64,000 nt of DNA from the NCBI GenBank assembly GCA_014843695.1, contig CM026397.1, forward strand, positions 35,685,586 through 35,749,585, in the 5' to 3' direction. Shown one piece after another: positions 23,390-34,197 of the stretch. The notes under the pieces were generated by a model. It worked only from the letters and a program-made list of their open reading frames with translations. It ran no database searches and was not told the DNA's origin. Within the stretch, counting starts at the first letter, position 1, and each line of letters opens with the position of its first letter. The position numbers and the translations under genes were made by a program. This DNA is from Archivesica marissinica. Its lineage: Eukaryota; Mollusca; Bivalvia; Venerida; Vesicomyidae.

Positions 23390-23443
23390 AAAAGAAAAAT
23401 GCAAGAAAGGAATAAAGAATACAATGACTTTTTAAGACAGAAA
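23390..23443 (+). CDS. CSPP1: CSPP1-like gene, internal exon 8 of window
   Basis: A 54-bp exon (18 codons, phase 0/0) with acceptor ATGTTTTCAG and a strong donor AAA|GTGAGT. It encodes KRKMQERNKEYNDFLRQK, which closely matches the 'ERNKEYN-FLR-K' motif I associate with vertebrate CSPP1. This is the strongest single piece of family evidence in the window. It pairs with exon 22552 and duplicates the 20312 exon, minus the latter's 19-residue tail. Confidence 0.92.
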
Positions 23444-24348
23444 GTGAGTGTTTGTGTCTACGGCTTCAGTTTGATTGCGTGCTGTGATTGGTGCTGTCAT
23501 TTATTTTACTAATATCGTTGTGTCTTGTTGCGGTTGATTGATGTTGGTAATTTTCTATTATTACCCAGCCTCCTATATAAATTGTAATTTCGTTAATTTT
23601 GTCTGTGTTCCCTATTTTATTTTTACAGCTGGCCTCTTGACTATGAAATAGTTTCATGCGCTAGAAATTTAATTTCTTCACCCTACTATTCACTGGTCAC
23701 ATGATTTGCTTTGAATCGAATCACATGTTAAATCGAGCCAATGGAAATGTGTTCATCATTTCCATATTTTCTGGGAATGTGGACAGATATAAACATTCGT
23801 ATTGCACAGAACTGTAAAACATCAACAAAAAGAAGAAAATCACGTGCTTTGCGAGTGTTAGTGTTGTGGAATTAAATAAATTAATTGAAAAGAAGGATGC
23901 TAGCGTCTTAGAACTTTGTTGGGTAATAAACCATCTATTTCATTGCAATTTGGGGAACAGTCAAACTTATTCCCCCCGAGATGCTATGGACGACCCGATG
24001 AACTATTGTCCGAGATCGCATATTTTTGCTGCATTCTGATTGACCTTGTATAAGATATGTAATGATGAATATTCCATCTGAATGAATAAAATTCCTGATT
24101 CCTGATACTTACTAATTAACATGTCACCAGTTGTAGATTCTATTTCTGGATATACAATTTCAACTAAAGGGATATTTCATTCTTGTTTACGTGTCACCAG
24201 TTGTAAATCCTTTCCAATTGATTCACATGTTGCTATAATCCAATGAAACCAGAACTATTAATAATCAACATCTCTAATAAATATAGGATCTTACATGAGT
24301 GGTGATTTCATACGATATTTTATGAAACGAGATTTGGAATTTTGCTAT
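23444..24348. other. Intron, no feature recognised
   Basis: AT-rich DNA, with GTGTCACCAGTTGTA-type phrases repeated at about 24121 and 24193. No coding segment is recognised. Confidence 0.4.
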
Positions 24349-24962
24349 TGACTCTTTCGGCGCCTGTGTCGTCGTACGGCGACTATAAGGTGGTATCCAC
24401 ATAATAGACCTAATTTTACGACATTGCGTCGCCAATATTGTTACTGATATTACTTTACAGTAAAATATATTCTTGAACACGAAAGGAAATGAAAAATTGA
24501 TAAAAAAACTTGATTTCAAACCTTTTTGCGTTGTTTTTACGCGAACACATGCAACAATGAAACGTTCAAAATGATCACTAAGTGCTGCAGAGGTCTAATG
24601 GATCGGATAATGCATAATTTAGATGTCAGAGTTTGAAATGTCGGTCGATGTAGATGGGCCTATTTCTGTGTTTCCAACTTTACAAGGTATTTACATCATA
24701 TTTAGTTAAGTACAGGTGAAATACAGGTAAATATAGAATTGGTATCACCTGTGTGTCAGGTAAATTGGTCTAATTGACTACAAATAACTTCAAAGGCCCG
24801 TGCCAGGCTGTGGGTTGTTTATTGACTAAATATGTTGTCATCTGTTTAATAATAATAATTTTGCAGATGGTTATGTACATATATAAAGTTATTTATGAAT
24901 TGGCAAAGTATATTTGGCGCTGAGAGAAGCGGTTTGTCAGATAGTTGGCGCCGAAAGAGTTA
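24349..24962. mobile_element. MITE with ACTCTTTCGGCGCC termini
   Basis: A perfect 14-bp inverted repeat, ACTCTTTCGGCGCC (24351-24364) and GGCGCCGAAAGAGT (24947-24960). It is flanked by TTG on the left and TAA on the right, so a TTAA target is possible but not intact. The interior is AT-rich and non-coding. Confidence 0.65.
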
Positions 24963-24999
24963 ACCGAGCCTAGCCTTTTAGTAATGAAACTACTTTATT

Positions 25000-25375
25000 T
25001 ACTACTTTTACCCTTAGAAAAACCTGCTAGCAATGAATCGTGCATAATTAGTACTATTACCCTTAGAAAAAGCTGCTCGCATTGACACCTGCTTTATTTA
25101 GTACTATTACCCTTAGAAAAAACTGCTCGCATTTAAACCTGCATTATTTCTACTGTTAATGCATTATTTCTACTGTTACCCTTAGCAATGAATCATGCAT
25201 TATTTCTACTGTTACCCTTAGAAAAAGCTGCCCGCATTGAAACCTGCTTTATTTAGTACTATTACCCTTAGAAAAAACTGCTCGCATTTAAACCTGCTTT
25301 ATTTAGTACTGTTACCCTTAGAAAAAGCTGCTAGCAATGAATCATGCATTATTTACTACTGTTGCCCTGCTTAAC
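25000..25375. repeat. Degenerate tandem repeat of about 50 bp
   Basis: Copies of CTATTACCCTTAGAAAAAGC plus CTGCTTTATTTAGTA are repeated about seven times with indels. Confidence 0.85.
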
Positions 25376-25398
25376 AATTGAAACTGCTTTATTTACTA

Positions 25399-25627
25399 TG
25401 TCCGCTTCTGTGATCGAGTGGTTAAGTTTGCTGACTTGTATATCACTGTAACCTAGCATCATTGATTGTCACAGGTTCGAGCCCTGGTTAGACTGTGTCT
25501 CTTTATATGAAAAAGTTGGTGCACCAAGTACTGGTTAACCGCTGGAGCCTGCCCAGGAAAGGTGTTTGTTAGGTAAACTTGCTCATATGGGCAACCAGTA
25601 GCGACGTTAAATAAACTTTAAAAAAAA
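25399..25627 (+). mobile_element. SINE family A, variant with different 3' tail
   Basis: The head TGTGATCGAGTGGTTAAG and B-box GGTTCGAGCCC match family A. The tail reads CATATGGGCAACCAGTAGCG followed by ACGTTAAATAAAC and an A-run. That tail is shared with family D (28584, 43184) rather than with the other family A copies. Confidence 0.85.
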
Positions 25628-26397
25628 TGAATACTGTTGCCATGCATAGCTTTGAAAACATCTTTATTTATGATGGAACACGTATGTGATTATAGGCTTC
25701 ATTGCTTTATAGTGATTTATGTTTAGTCTTTGTCAGTTTCAGGTTTGAGATTTTTAGCAATACACGGTCTTGTATAATATTTCTCCTAAGGCAAAGCAGT
25801 TATTAGATCGTAAATATAAACTAATTCTGAAATGTTTCTACTGAAAGGTGGCTAATGATGTGTGTGTTGGAATGAACATGTTCAGGAAGTACTGCATGGA
25901 TTTAGTTTTAAATTGAAGAAATATTATTTGTCTTGCAGTTATTTATTGGTGATTAAAACGTGGTTTGGAGTTCTGACGCGTAGGAATTAACCACGCAGGC
26001 CGTATGCATAGTGGTTAATGCTGGAGCTCAGAACAATCAAACCATGTTTTATTCGACTATGAATAACGCACATACAAATGGTGTTATATTTTAGAAAGCA
26101 TAAATGACGTCACAAAACTACAACAATGCTAATAAAATGACATCACTCATTAAACAATGGTTTACTGCATATTTTAAACACTGTAAATTGCTTCTTTGCG
26201 TATACAGACAAAATGCCGAGTCATGTTAGAATTGAAGTCCTGCTATACCTATAAATATCTTGTTATTGTAATTACTAGTGACTTGTACATGTATTACTGT
26301 TGCAAAAACCAAAATTGCAGTGTATGTGAGTGTCTCAACTTGTGATGTACGCACATTCATTTCATTGCTGTTACGATTTGTTACGGATAAATGTAGT
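25628..26397. other. Intron, no feature recognised
   Basis: AT-rich unique DNA between two SINE insertions, with no splice-bounded coding segment. Confidence 0.4.
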
Positions 26398-26408
26398 TAT
26401 GAAGAGAA

Positions 26409-26682
26409 CCTGTCTGCCTCCGTGGTCGAGTGGTTAAGGTCGCTGATTTGTATACCACTGTAACCTATCATCACTGATGGTCACTGGTTCGAGCCCCGCT
26501 CAGACCGTGTCTCATTTATATGAAAAAGTTGGCAGTTTCTTACGGAGGTTGGTGCACCCAAGTACTGGTTAACTGCTGGAGCCTGCCCAGGAAAGGTGTT
26601 GTTAGGTAAACTGCCCGCCAGCGATATAGCCCAAAATGGTGCTGATGTAGGCGTATAACCCGAAATATAACATATATAAATA
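26409..26682 (+). mobile_element. tRNA-derived SINE, family A
   Basis: Contains GTGGTCGAGTGGTTAAGG, the B-box GGTTCGAGCCCCG and the 3' end CCCGAAATATAACATATA. A perfect 11-bp target-site duplication, TATGAAGAGAA, flanks it (26398-26408 and 26683-26693). Confidence 0.9.
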
Positions 26683-26757
26683 TATGAAGAGAATCTAATG
26701 AAAAAAGACTAACATATGGTAGTAAAAATGATATATATATTTCAACAAATTAAATGT

Positions 26758-26975
26758 TTTTGACAACCATAAGCTGTATAGCTTTCTGTCCAATTCCTTA
26801 TTTCAATTGTTGTAAATGATCATGTACATGATAGAAAATAAATATGTTTAAACCAAGTACATTTGGTTTTGACAACCATAAGCTGTATAGCTTTCTGTCC
26901 AATTCCTTATTTCAATTGTTGTAAATGATCATGTACATGATAGAAAATAAATATGTTTAAACCAAGTACATTTAA
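26758..26975. repeat. 109-bp tandem duplication
   Basis: Two adjacent, practically identical copies; the marker GACAACCATAAGCTGTATAG is found at 26762 and 26871. Confidence 0.95.
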
Positions 26976-27068
26976 AAATTGTTACATAGGATGGATTTAG
27001 TTGCTGCAGGTGGATATTAATGGTTTTGTAAAGAATACACTTGTATGATAGCAACTTTATTAGAAATT

Positions 27069-27252
27069 GTGACGATCAGAGGGTGACATGGACGATCAGA
27101 GGGTGACATGGGCGATCAGAGGGTGACATGGGCGATCAGAGGGTGACATGGGCGATCAGAGGGTGACATGGGCGATCAGAGGGTGACATGGGCGATCAGA
27201 GGGTGACATGGGCGATCAGAGGGTGACATGGGCGATCAGAGGGTGACATGGG
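27069..27252. repeat. 20-bp tandem repeat, 9 copies
   Basis: Near-perfect copies of GCGATCAGAGGGTGACATGG; only the first junctions differ (GACGATC). High identity suggests recent expansion. Confidence 0.97.
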
Positions 27253-27255
27253 CTA

Positions 27256-27870
27256 AGTAGTCACCCTATTATTCAATATTGTATTTAATGGTCATATTGT
27301 GTATTTTAACACTATTATGTTGAAATTTATTAAGTATTCTAACAAGACCCAGCTAATAACATACATACTTGTAGAGTAAAATCTACCTCAGGTTATTCTG
27401 CGATATACCTACCTTGAACTATGCTGCGCGCGCACCATGTTTGGGCTATTCCATTTATGCAATGCGTGTAAAGTTTTATGAATGAAAGTCACGTGATGTT
27501 TGTAAATACTACCGTGGGAATTCGCGGAAGTGAGCTATTTTTAGAATCAGATAATCTCTTGTCCATCTTGTTTTTCTGTTAAGTAACGTTTCAGTTACTA
27601 TTCTGTACAGTTTTATTTGATAAAATAAATAAAATTATTGATCAGTTACAACTTTTGTTCATTTAGGCACTAGATTGATATTTTCCATAATTTCCTTACG
27701 CGGGAGGAAATTTCAAAAACCAAATGCAGCGGAGTAGCACCACCAAGAAAATACTCCTTTGATTCTCGTCTAAAATTATTAGATGTAAGTCTTGTTTGAA
27801 TCGAAATACCATTAGATAACGCAATCGTGCACTTTCTCACTTCTCCCAAAAATTTGGTTCTAGCTTGAGT
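27256..27870. other. Intron with dispersed repeat related to 13906-14372
   Basis: Shares diverged words with the earlier segment, including TGTATTTAATGG and TTTCTCACTTCTCCCAA. No coding segment is recognised. Confidence 0.4.
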
Positions 27871-27958
27871 CGTTGTCAGTTTGAACAGGATTATATGTTT
27901 AAAGTAACATGTTGAAATATTTCAGAATTCTCAAAAATAAGTTGATTTCTGTTTCTAG

Positions 27959-28035
27959 CAAGGTAAGAAGGGCTGGGCGACTCCTACATACGAGGACATC
28001 CTAGAACAGAAGCGGAGAGAGGAGGCTTATCGGAG
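27959..28035 (+). CDS. CSPP1: CSPP1-like gene, internal exon 9 of window
   Basis: A 77-bp exon, entering in phase 0 and leaving after two bases of a codon. The acceptor is TGTTTCTAG and the donor GAG|GTTGGT. It encodes QGKKGWA and then TPTYEDILEQKRREEAYRR. This corresponds to the '[21 protein letters not shown]' type of segment that follows the KEYN modules in CSPP1, so both sequence and order agree. The charged helix is probably part of a coiled coil. The split arginine codon is completed by exon 29393. Confidence 0.88.
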
Positions 28036-28374
28036 GTTGGTATAATATCTTAATTCCATAAACATGAACTAAACTGACACATAGAAACAAATATTTAGCA
28101 GTATATATATTTGCGATCCACACATCACTGATCGCATGACCATCAGTAACAACTCGGCTAAGGACATTGAGTTTTTTGTTTGGTTTTAGGGCTTACACAG
28201 GATTATTACGGTTATAGCTCTAGTAGTCACTCTAGAGAGATAGAACAAGAATATGGTGACTCGGGGTAGCGGAAAAGTCACAATCAGTAAAGGTGTGACT
28301 CCTTAAATTAGAAAAAAAGCCGAGATCAGCAATAGCTTGCGCGAGTAGGGTTATCATTATAATACACAGCCTAT

Positions 28375-28994
28375 TACCCTACATACTCGTCTATAACACA
28401 AGTGTTTTACCATCAGATTATAGCCTCAAAGTGGCTTCCCGTCTTTATTTTGTACAAACATTTTTTTTTTAATGTGTTAAATGGTATCCATAATTACGTT
28501 TTAGAAAAAGAAAGAACTCTGACACTGAAAATGTCTTCAAATTGCACTGGCCAAAGCATGCATTTATACATGTTCTTATGTCCGTGTGTGTTTTTACGTT
28601 TATTTATCGTCGCTACCGGTTGGTTGCCCATATGAGCGACGCCTCCTGAAGAGATTAGTTATTTTAGATTTTGGAGGATAGTGCATGATACAGACAGAGA
28701 CCCAATCCAGAGTCTCCTCTGGTTCTTTTACGTGCACGATGTAAAGCACCGACACGAGACCTCGGTTTAACGTCCCATCTGAAAGACTGTTAATTTTATT
28801 AGGGTCAGACGGGGGATCGAACCTGCGATCCCTGAATGACCAGTCCAGCGTGTTACCACTGGACTACAGATCCGTCTGATTCTTATGTCCATTTATCATC
28901 TCGCCTTATATACGAGTGCCTGCCAAGCCCATAGATTTCATGACCAAATTAGATGGGATCGTCTTATAGGTGAGATTGGCTAGTATTGACGGTA
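28375..28994. mobile_element. MITE family E interrupted by SINE D
   Basis: The left terminus ACCCTACATACTCGTCTATA and right terminus GTATTGACGGTA match the family E ends at 31040-31494. The interior, TCTTATAGGTGAGATTGGCT, also matches the family. A SINE at 28584-28879 divides the element, so it is the older of the two. Confidence 0.7.
28584..28879 (-). mobile_element. tRNA-derived SINE, family D
   Basis: On the minus strand the head reads GTAGTCCAGTGGTAACACGC, with B-box GCAGGTTCGATCCC and tail CGGTAGCGACGATAAATAAA. A perfect 11-bp duplication, TTCTTATGTCC, flanks the insert (28573-28583 and 28880-28890). Confidence 0.9.
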
Positions 28995-29028
28995 CATTTC
29001 CAGAACATATTATTGTTTGGTTATTATA

Positions 29029-29201
29029 TACAGTCTACATCCGTTATGTCAAAATCGGTTATGTCGAATTTTCCGGTTAGCTCGAAGTCATTTTACATAT
29101 AACTGGCTCTGTTTGTAGCGAATTTCATTAAGTCAAACTTCGGTTATGTCAAAGTATTTTGTTCGGTCCGACGGAATTCAACATAACGGATGTAGGCTGT
29201 A
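29029..29201. mobile_element. TA-flanked mariner-like MITE, second family
   Basis: Starts TACAGTCTACATCCGTTATG and ends CATAACGGATGTAGGCTGTA, about 20 bp of nearly perfect inverted termini with a TA at each end. It has no coding potential. Confidence 0.85.
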
Positions 29202-29392
29202 ATTTCATATCTGTATATAGGTGTGGATTTTGTGATTCAAGGAATTCATACCTTCTATATGTATGTTCCCTTGTTGCTAGACAGCTGTGTTAGTTTTCAG
29301 TCCAGTAGAGATAGAATGTGCCACCTCCTAGCTAGGAAGCCTACCCCTCACACCATGACTGCTTCATTGATTCCTGGTTGTTTATATTGCAG

Positions 29393-29462
29393 ACATGACG
29401 ATGACTTTGAAGGCCCTGGTATGCGGAGGTATGGCAGTGAAGGTGCTATAAATAGACTTCAG
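29393..29462 (+). CDS. CSPP1: CSPP1-like gene, internal exon 10 of window
   Basis: A 70-bp exon, entered in phase 2 and left in phase 0, with acceptor TATATTGCAG and donor CAG|GTAAAT. It completes the arginine of the previous exon and encodes HDDDFEGPGMRRYGSEGAI then NRLQ. It is an acidic-to-basic linker; resemblance to known CSPP1 is weaker here, but phase and splice signals fit exactly. Confidence 0.77.
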
Positions 29463-29517
29463 GTAAATGATTTAGGGGTCATTTAATTCAGATGAGTCAT
29501 TTAATTCAGATGAGTCC

Positions 29518-29818
29518 TAGGGGCTTCCGTCACCAAGTAGTTAAGGTCATTGAGTTCAAATCACGTGCCACTCACTGCTTTAGGTTCGAATACCACTAGG
29601 AAGTTCTTTCATGTGAGGAAGCTATCCAGTTGACTTGTGAAAGATTAGTGGTTCTACCTTGGTGCCCTTTTGTTCCGTGCTATGGAGTCCGTTTCGTAAT
29701 TGAGAGGTTATAAGTTCAAATCCCAACAGAACAATGGAGGAATGAGGTCTTGTGAAGAGATTAAAACTACTGTTGTTTCACAATCAAGTTAGAATAAAGT
29801 TGTATAAAATAATTGTAA
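29518..29818 (+). mobile_element. SINE family C / B composite
   Basis: The head GGGGCTTCCGTCACCAAGTA and body GAGGAAGCTATCCAGTTGAC match family C. The 3' end, TTTCACAATCAAGTTAGAAT followed by AAAGTTGTATAAA, matches the family B tail. The A-box is degenerate. It ends directly beside the MITE at 29821. Confidence 0.6.
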
Positions 29819-29820
29819 CA

Positions 29821-30002
29821 TACAGTCAAACCTGTGTTAGTGGTCACCTCTATTAAGCAGCCAACCTGTATTAAGCAGCCAGTTTCCAGATTCCCAATAT
29901 GTTTTTTTATTATACATTTAACCTATATTAAGCAACCACCTGATCTAAGCAGCCACATTCTGTGATTCCCTTGGCTGGCTGCTTAAGACAGGTTTGACTG
30001 TA
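29821..30002. mobile_element. Intact mariner-like MITE
   Basis: Starts TACAGTCAAACCTGTG and ends ACAGGTTTGACTGTA, with TA at each end. The interior holds repeats of ATTAAGCAGCCA. This copy defines the family, found interrupted at 16025 and 47093 and truncated at 43697. Confidence 0.88.
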
Positions 30003-30263
30003 TATTTGGTTTTCATATAGGTTTATATTAATCAATGTTCTTGACAATAAATCTATTTTTAAACACAATTTCACAAATTGCTTTTTTAAACCTTTCCTTC
30101 ATAAGAGATTTAGGTTAATATACTATTGTATCTCCATACAAACGATTTCGCTAGCACGCAGTGGATAAGATGTTACCATATCTATCCCACCACTATAGAT
30201 ATTACTGGGACTACATGAGATTCTGGCCTTTATTATGAACATTGGTTTGGGTACTAAATTATC

Positions 30264-30650
30264 AATGTATGTCGTATTGGTAATGGCGTCAAGAGGTGCT
30301 TCTATGAGGGAAAGGATTAATGTATGTCGTATTGGTAATGGCGTCGAGAGGTGCTTCTATGAGGGAAAGGATTAATGTATGTCGTATTTGTAATGGCGTC
30401 AAGAGGTGCTTCTATGAGGGAAAGGATTAATGTATGTCATATTGGTAATGGCGTCAAGAGGTGCTTCTATGAGGGAAAGGATTAATGTATGTCATATTGG
30501 TAATGGTGTCAAGAGGTGCTTCTATGAGGGAAAGGATTAATGTATTGTCATATTGGTAATGGCGTCAAGAGGTGCTTCTATGAGGGAAAGGATTAATGTA
30601 TGTCATATTGGTAATGGCGTTCAAGAGGTGCTTCTATGAGGGAAAGGGTT
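30264..30650. repeat. 55-bp tandem repeat, 7 copies
   Basis: Units begin AATGTATGTCGTATTGGTAA and contain AGAGGTGCTTCTATGAGGGA; starts at 30264 and 30319. This unit is unrelated to the 55-bp satellite at 47.7 kb. Confidence 0.95.
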
Positions 30651-30799
30651 AAGCTGTATGAGTCAAATGTCAATGAGTATCTGTAAAACGTTTAATTTTA
30701 TGTAACCTGTATCGACCGTTTATATGTGTCTGTTTTTGTTGTAATGAACTAATGACGTGTACACGTGGCAAATATGTATGTTTATAACTTTGTTTTCAG

Positions 30800-30837
30800 A
30801 ATGATTACAGAGAAAGTGACCTTGACCTTGATGCCCG
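30800..30837 (+). CDS. CSPP1: CSPP1-like gene, internal small exon 11
   Basis: A 38-bp exon (phase 0 in, phase 2 out) with acceptor TTTGTTTTCAG and donor CCG|GTATGT. It encodes NDYRESDLDLDA plus two bases of an arginine codon. It is a short acidic segment resembling the acidic linkers in this part of CSPP1. It is accepted because its phase joins exactly to exons 29393 and 40211. The next exon lies 9.4 kb downstream, beyond a minisatellite of about 8.2 kb. Confidence 0.72.
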
Positions 30838-31039
30838 GTATGTTTATCGTATTGGACTTGATCCTTTTCTTTTGAAAATGAAAAAATTGATACAAATAAA
30901 AGATACCACAGGCAAACATAAATAAAAATACCAGAAACACAATCAATCATTGAAGCATGCATGTTATTGTAATAAAGAAGAGGATTTTCAAAGCTCTTTT
31001 GCCGACTAAACAGAAAATGTGTTTGTAATTGCTGTGCAT

Positions 31040-31494
31040 TACCGTACATACTCGCATATAAGACAATCTCAACTATAAGACAACACACCCCCAACTTTGG
31101 TCTTAAATCAGTGGTATATTGCATAGACCCGCGTATAAGACGGGTAGAGAAAATGGAAACCACTCGGAAGTAAAGATCAAACAAATTAATTAAGCACTAG
31201 CTGTAAATTATGTCAAATCATAAAAATGTACTGATGCAATGTACAACAATAAATTTGATTTGCTAAAATGGTTTTGACGGGTTCAGTTTACTGGTGCTGT
31301 GAAAGTCTATACTTTTGCTACACCCTTCCAGTTAGTTCTCAAAGGTCATCAATTATTGAGTTGGAACAAACTGATAAAAAAAAAATATATATATATCTTT
31401 TACATTTTTTATCACTTGGTGATAAGACGGGAAGCCACTTTAAGACAATAATCTGGTGATAAAAATGCTGTGTTATAGGCGAGTAAGTACGGTA
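31040..31494. mobile_element. MITE family E, best copy
   Basis: Begins TACCGTACATACTCGCATAT and ends ATAGGCGAGTAAGTACGGTA, inverted termini with TA at each end. Subterminal blocks such as TATAAGACGGG occur in both halves. There is no coding capacity. Confidence 0.78.
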
Positions 31495-31593
31495 TGTTTT
31501 GTTTCACGGCTACCACAGTCTGAACTCGTACTACCAATCACAGAGAGAGCTGATTCTTGTCAAGATGATGAGTGTAATAATATGTAATAATTG

Positions 31594-31760
31594 AGATAAT
31601 GGTACGTCACACCAAAACATGATTTGAGATAACAGTATGTCACAGCAAAACATGATTTGAGATAACAGTATGTCATAGTAAAACATGATTTGAGATAACA
31701 GTATGTCATTGCAAAACAGGATTTGAGATAACAGTATGTCACAGAAAACATGATTTGAGA
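31594..31760. repeat. 33-bp tandem repeat, 5 copies
   Basis: Unit GAGATAACAGTATGTCACAG plus CAAAACATGATTT. Confidence 0.93.
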
Positions 31761-31934
31761 ATGACTGTAGGGTGAGTTGTGGAATGATTTGAGACGACAG
31801 GAGATGACTGCATGAATGTGATTGAGATGTCTGAAACCAATTGATGTTGTGAAACTTGTACAATTTCGACAAGAATCATCTCCCATTGTTGCTGCTGTTT
31901 ATTGTGTGCCTACAGTAATTTATTATGAGTTGAT

Positions 31935-34197
31935 CACACCAAGTAGTCGTTTATCTGGAGAGGATAATATGAGATGCACGTTTCTATGTGTTTGGTAGAG
32001 TGATTTGTTGGGAGAGGATAATATGAGATGTACATTGCTATGTGTTTGGTAGAGTGGTTTGTTGGGAGAGGATAATATGAGATGTATGTTTCTATGTGTT
32101 TGATAGAGTGGTTTGTTGGGAGAGGATAATATGTGATGTATGTTTCTATGTGTTTGATAGAGTGGTTTGTTGGGAGAGGATAATATGTGATGTATGTTTC
32201 TATGTGTTTGATAGAGTGGTTTGTTGGGAGAGGATAATATGTGATGTATGTTTCTATGTGTTTGATAGAGTGGTTTGTTGGGAGAGGATAATATGTGATG
32301 TATGTTTCTATGTGTTTGATAGAGTGGTTTGTTGGGAGAGGATAATATGTGATGTATGTTTCTATGTGTTTGATAGAGTGGTTTGTTGGGAGAGGATAAT
32401 ATGTGATGTATGTTTCTATGTGTTTGATAGAGTGGTTTGTTGGGAGAGGATAATATGTGATGTATGTTTCTATGTGTTTGATAGAGTGGTTTGTTGGGAG
32501 AGGATAATATGTGATGTATGTTTCTATGTGTTTGATAGAGTGGTTTGTTGGGAGAGGATAATATGTGATGTATGTTTCTATGTGTTTGATAGAGTGGTTT
32601 GTTGGGAGAGGATAATATGTGATGTATGTTTCTATGTGTTTGATAGAGTGGTTTGTTGGGAGAGGATACTATGAGATGTATGTTTCTATGTGTTTGGTAG
32701 AGTGGTTTGTTGGGAGAGGATACTATGAGCTATGAGATGTATGTTTCTATGTGTTTGATAGAGTGGTTTGTTGGGAGAGGATAATATGAGATGTATGTTT
32801 CTATTTGGTTGGTAGAGTGGTTTGTTGGGAGAGGATACTATGAGATGTATGTTTCTATTTGGTTGGTAGAGTGGTTTGTTGGGAGAGGATACTATGAGAT
32901 GTATGTTTCTATTTGGTGGTAGAGTGGTTTGTTGGGAGAGGATACTATGAGATGTATGTTTCTATTTGTTGGTAGAGTGGTTTGTTGGGAGAGGATAATA
33001 TGAGATGTATGTTTCTATGGTTTGGTAGAGTGGTTTGTTGGGAGAGGATACTATGAGATGTATGTTTCTATTTGGTTGGTAGAGTGGTTTGTTGGGAGAG
33101 GATACTATGAGATGTATGTTTCTATTTGGTTGGTAGAGTGGTTTGTTGGGAGAGGATATTATGAGATGTATGTTTCTATTTGGTTGGTAGAGTGGTTTGT
33201 TGGGAGAGGATACTATGAGATGTATGTTTCTATTTGGTTGGTAGAGTGGTTTGTTGGGAGAGGATACTATGAGATGTATGTTTCTATTTGGTTGGTAGAG
33301 TGGTTTGTTGGGAGAGGATACTATGAGATGTATGTTTCTATTTGGTTGGTAGAGTGGTTTGTTGGGAGAGGATACTATGAGATGTATGTTTCTATTTGGT
33401 TGGTAGAGTGGTTGTGGGAGAGGATACTATGAGATGTATGTTTCTATTTGGTTGGTAGAGTGGTTTGTTGGGAGAGGATACTATGAGATGTATGTTTCTA
33501 TTTGGTTGGTAGAGTGGTTTGTTGGGAGAGGATACTATGAGATGTATGTTTCTATTTGGTTGGTAGAGTGGTTTGTTGAGAGAGGATATTATGAGATGTA
33601 TGTTTCTATTTGGTTGGTAGAGTGGTTTGTTGGGAGAGGATACTATGAGATGTATGTTTCTATTGGTTGGTAGAGTGTTTGTTGGGAGAGGATACTATGA
33701 GATGTATGTTTCTATTTGGTTGGTAGAGTGGTTTGTTGAGAGAGGATATTGAGATGTATGTTTCTATTTGGTTGGTAGAGTGGTTTGTTGGGAGAGGTAC
33801 TATGAGATGTATGTTTCTATTTGGTTGGTAGAGTGGTTGTTGGGAGAGGATACTATGAGATGTATGTTTCTATTTGTTGGTAGAGTGGTTTGTGGGAGAG
33901 GATACTAGAGATGGTCTAGAGGTTGGGAAGATACTATGAGATGTATGTTTCTATTGGTTGGTAGAGTGGTTTGTTGGGAGAGGATACTATGAGATGTATG
34001 TTTCTATTTGGTTGGTAGAGTGGGTTGGGAGAGGATACTATGAGATGTATGTTTCTATTGGTTGGTAGAGTGGTGTTGAGAGAGGTATTATGAGATGTAT
34101 GTTTCTATTTGGTTGGTAGAGTGGTTTGTGAGAGAGGATATTATGAGATGTAGTTCTATTTGGTTGGTAGAGTGGTTTGTTGGGAGAGGTACTTGAT
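31935..34197. repeat. 54-bp minisatellite, about 42 copies
   Basis: Units contain GTTTGTTGGGAGAGGATAAT and GATGTATGTTTCTATGTGTT. Eleven consecutive copies around 32102-32650 look identical. Later copies carry ATACTATGAG and TATTTGGTTGG. From about 33655 to 34190 the units become full of single-base deletions and short losses. The unit length is a multiple of three, which explains the long open frames. Confidence 0.96.

Noticed and set aside
27069..27252. CRISPR-like array of nine 20-bp repeats
   Set aside because: Units are directly adjacent with no variable spacers, and the context is a eukaryotic intron.
30720..31184. 154-codon antisense open frame
   Set aside because: It overlaps an exon on the other strand and a MITE terminus; composition is AT-driven and no domain is visible.
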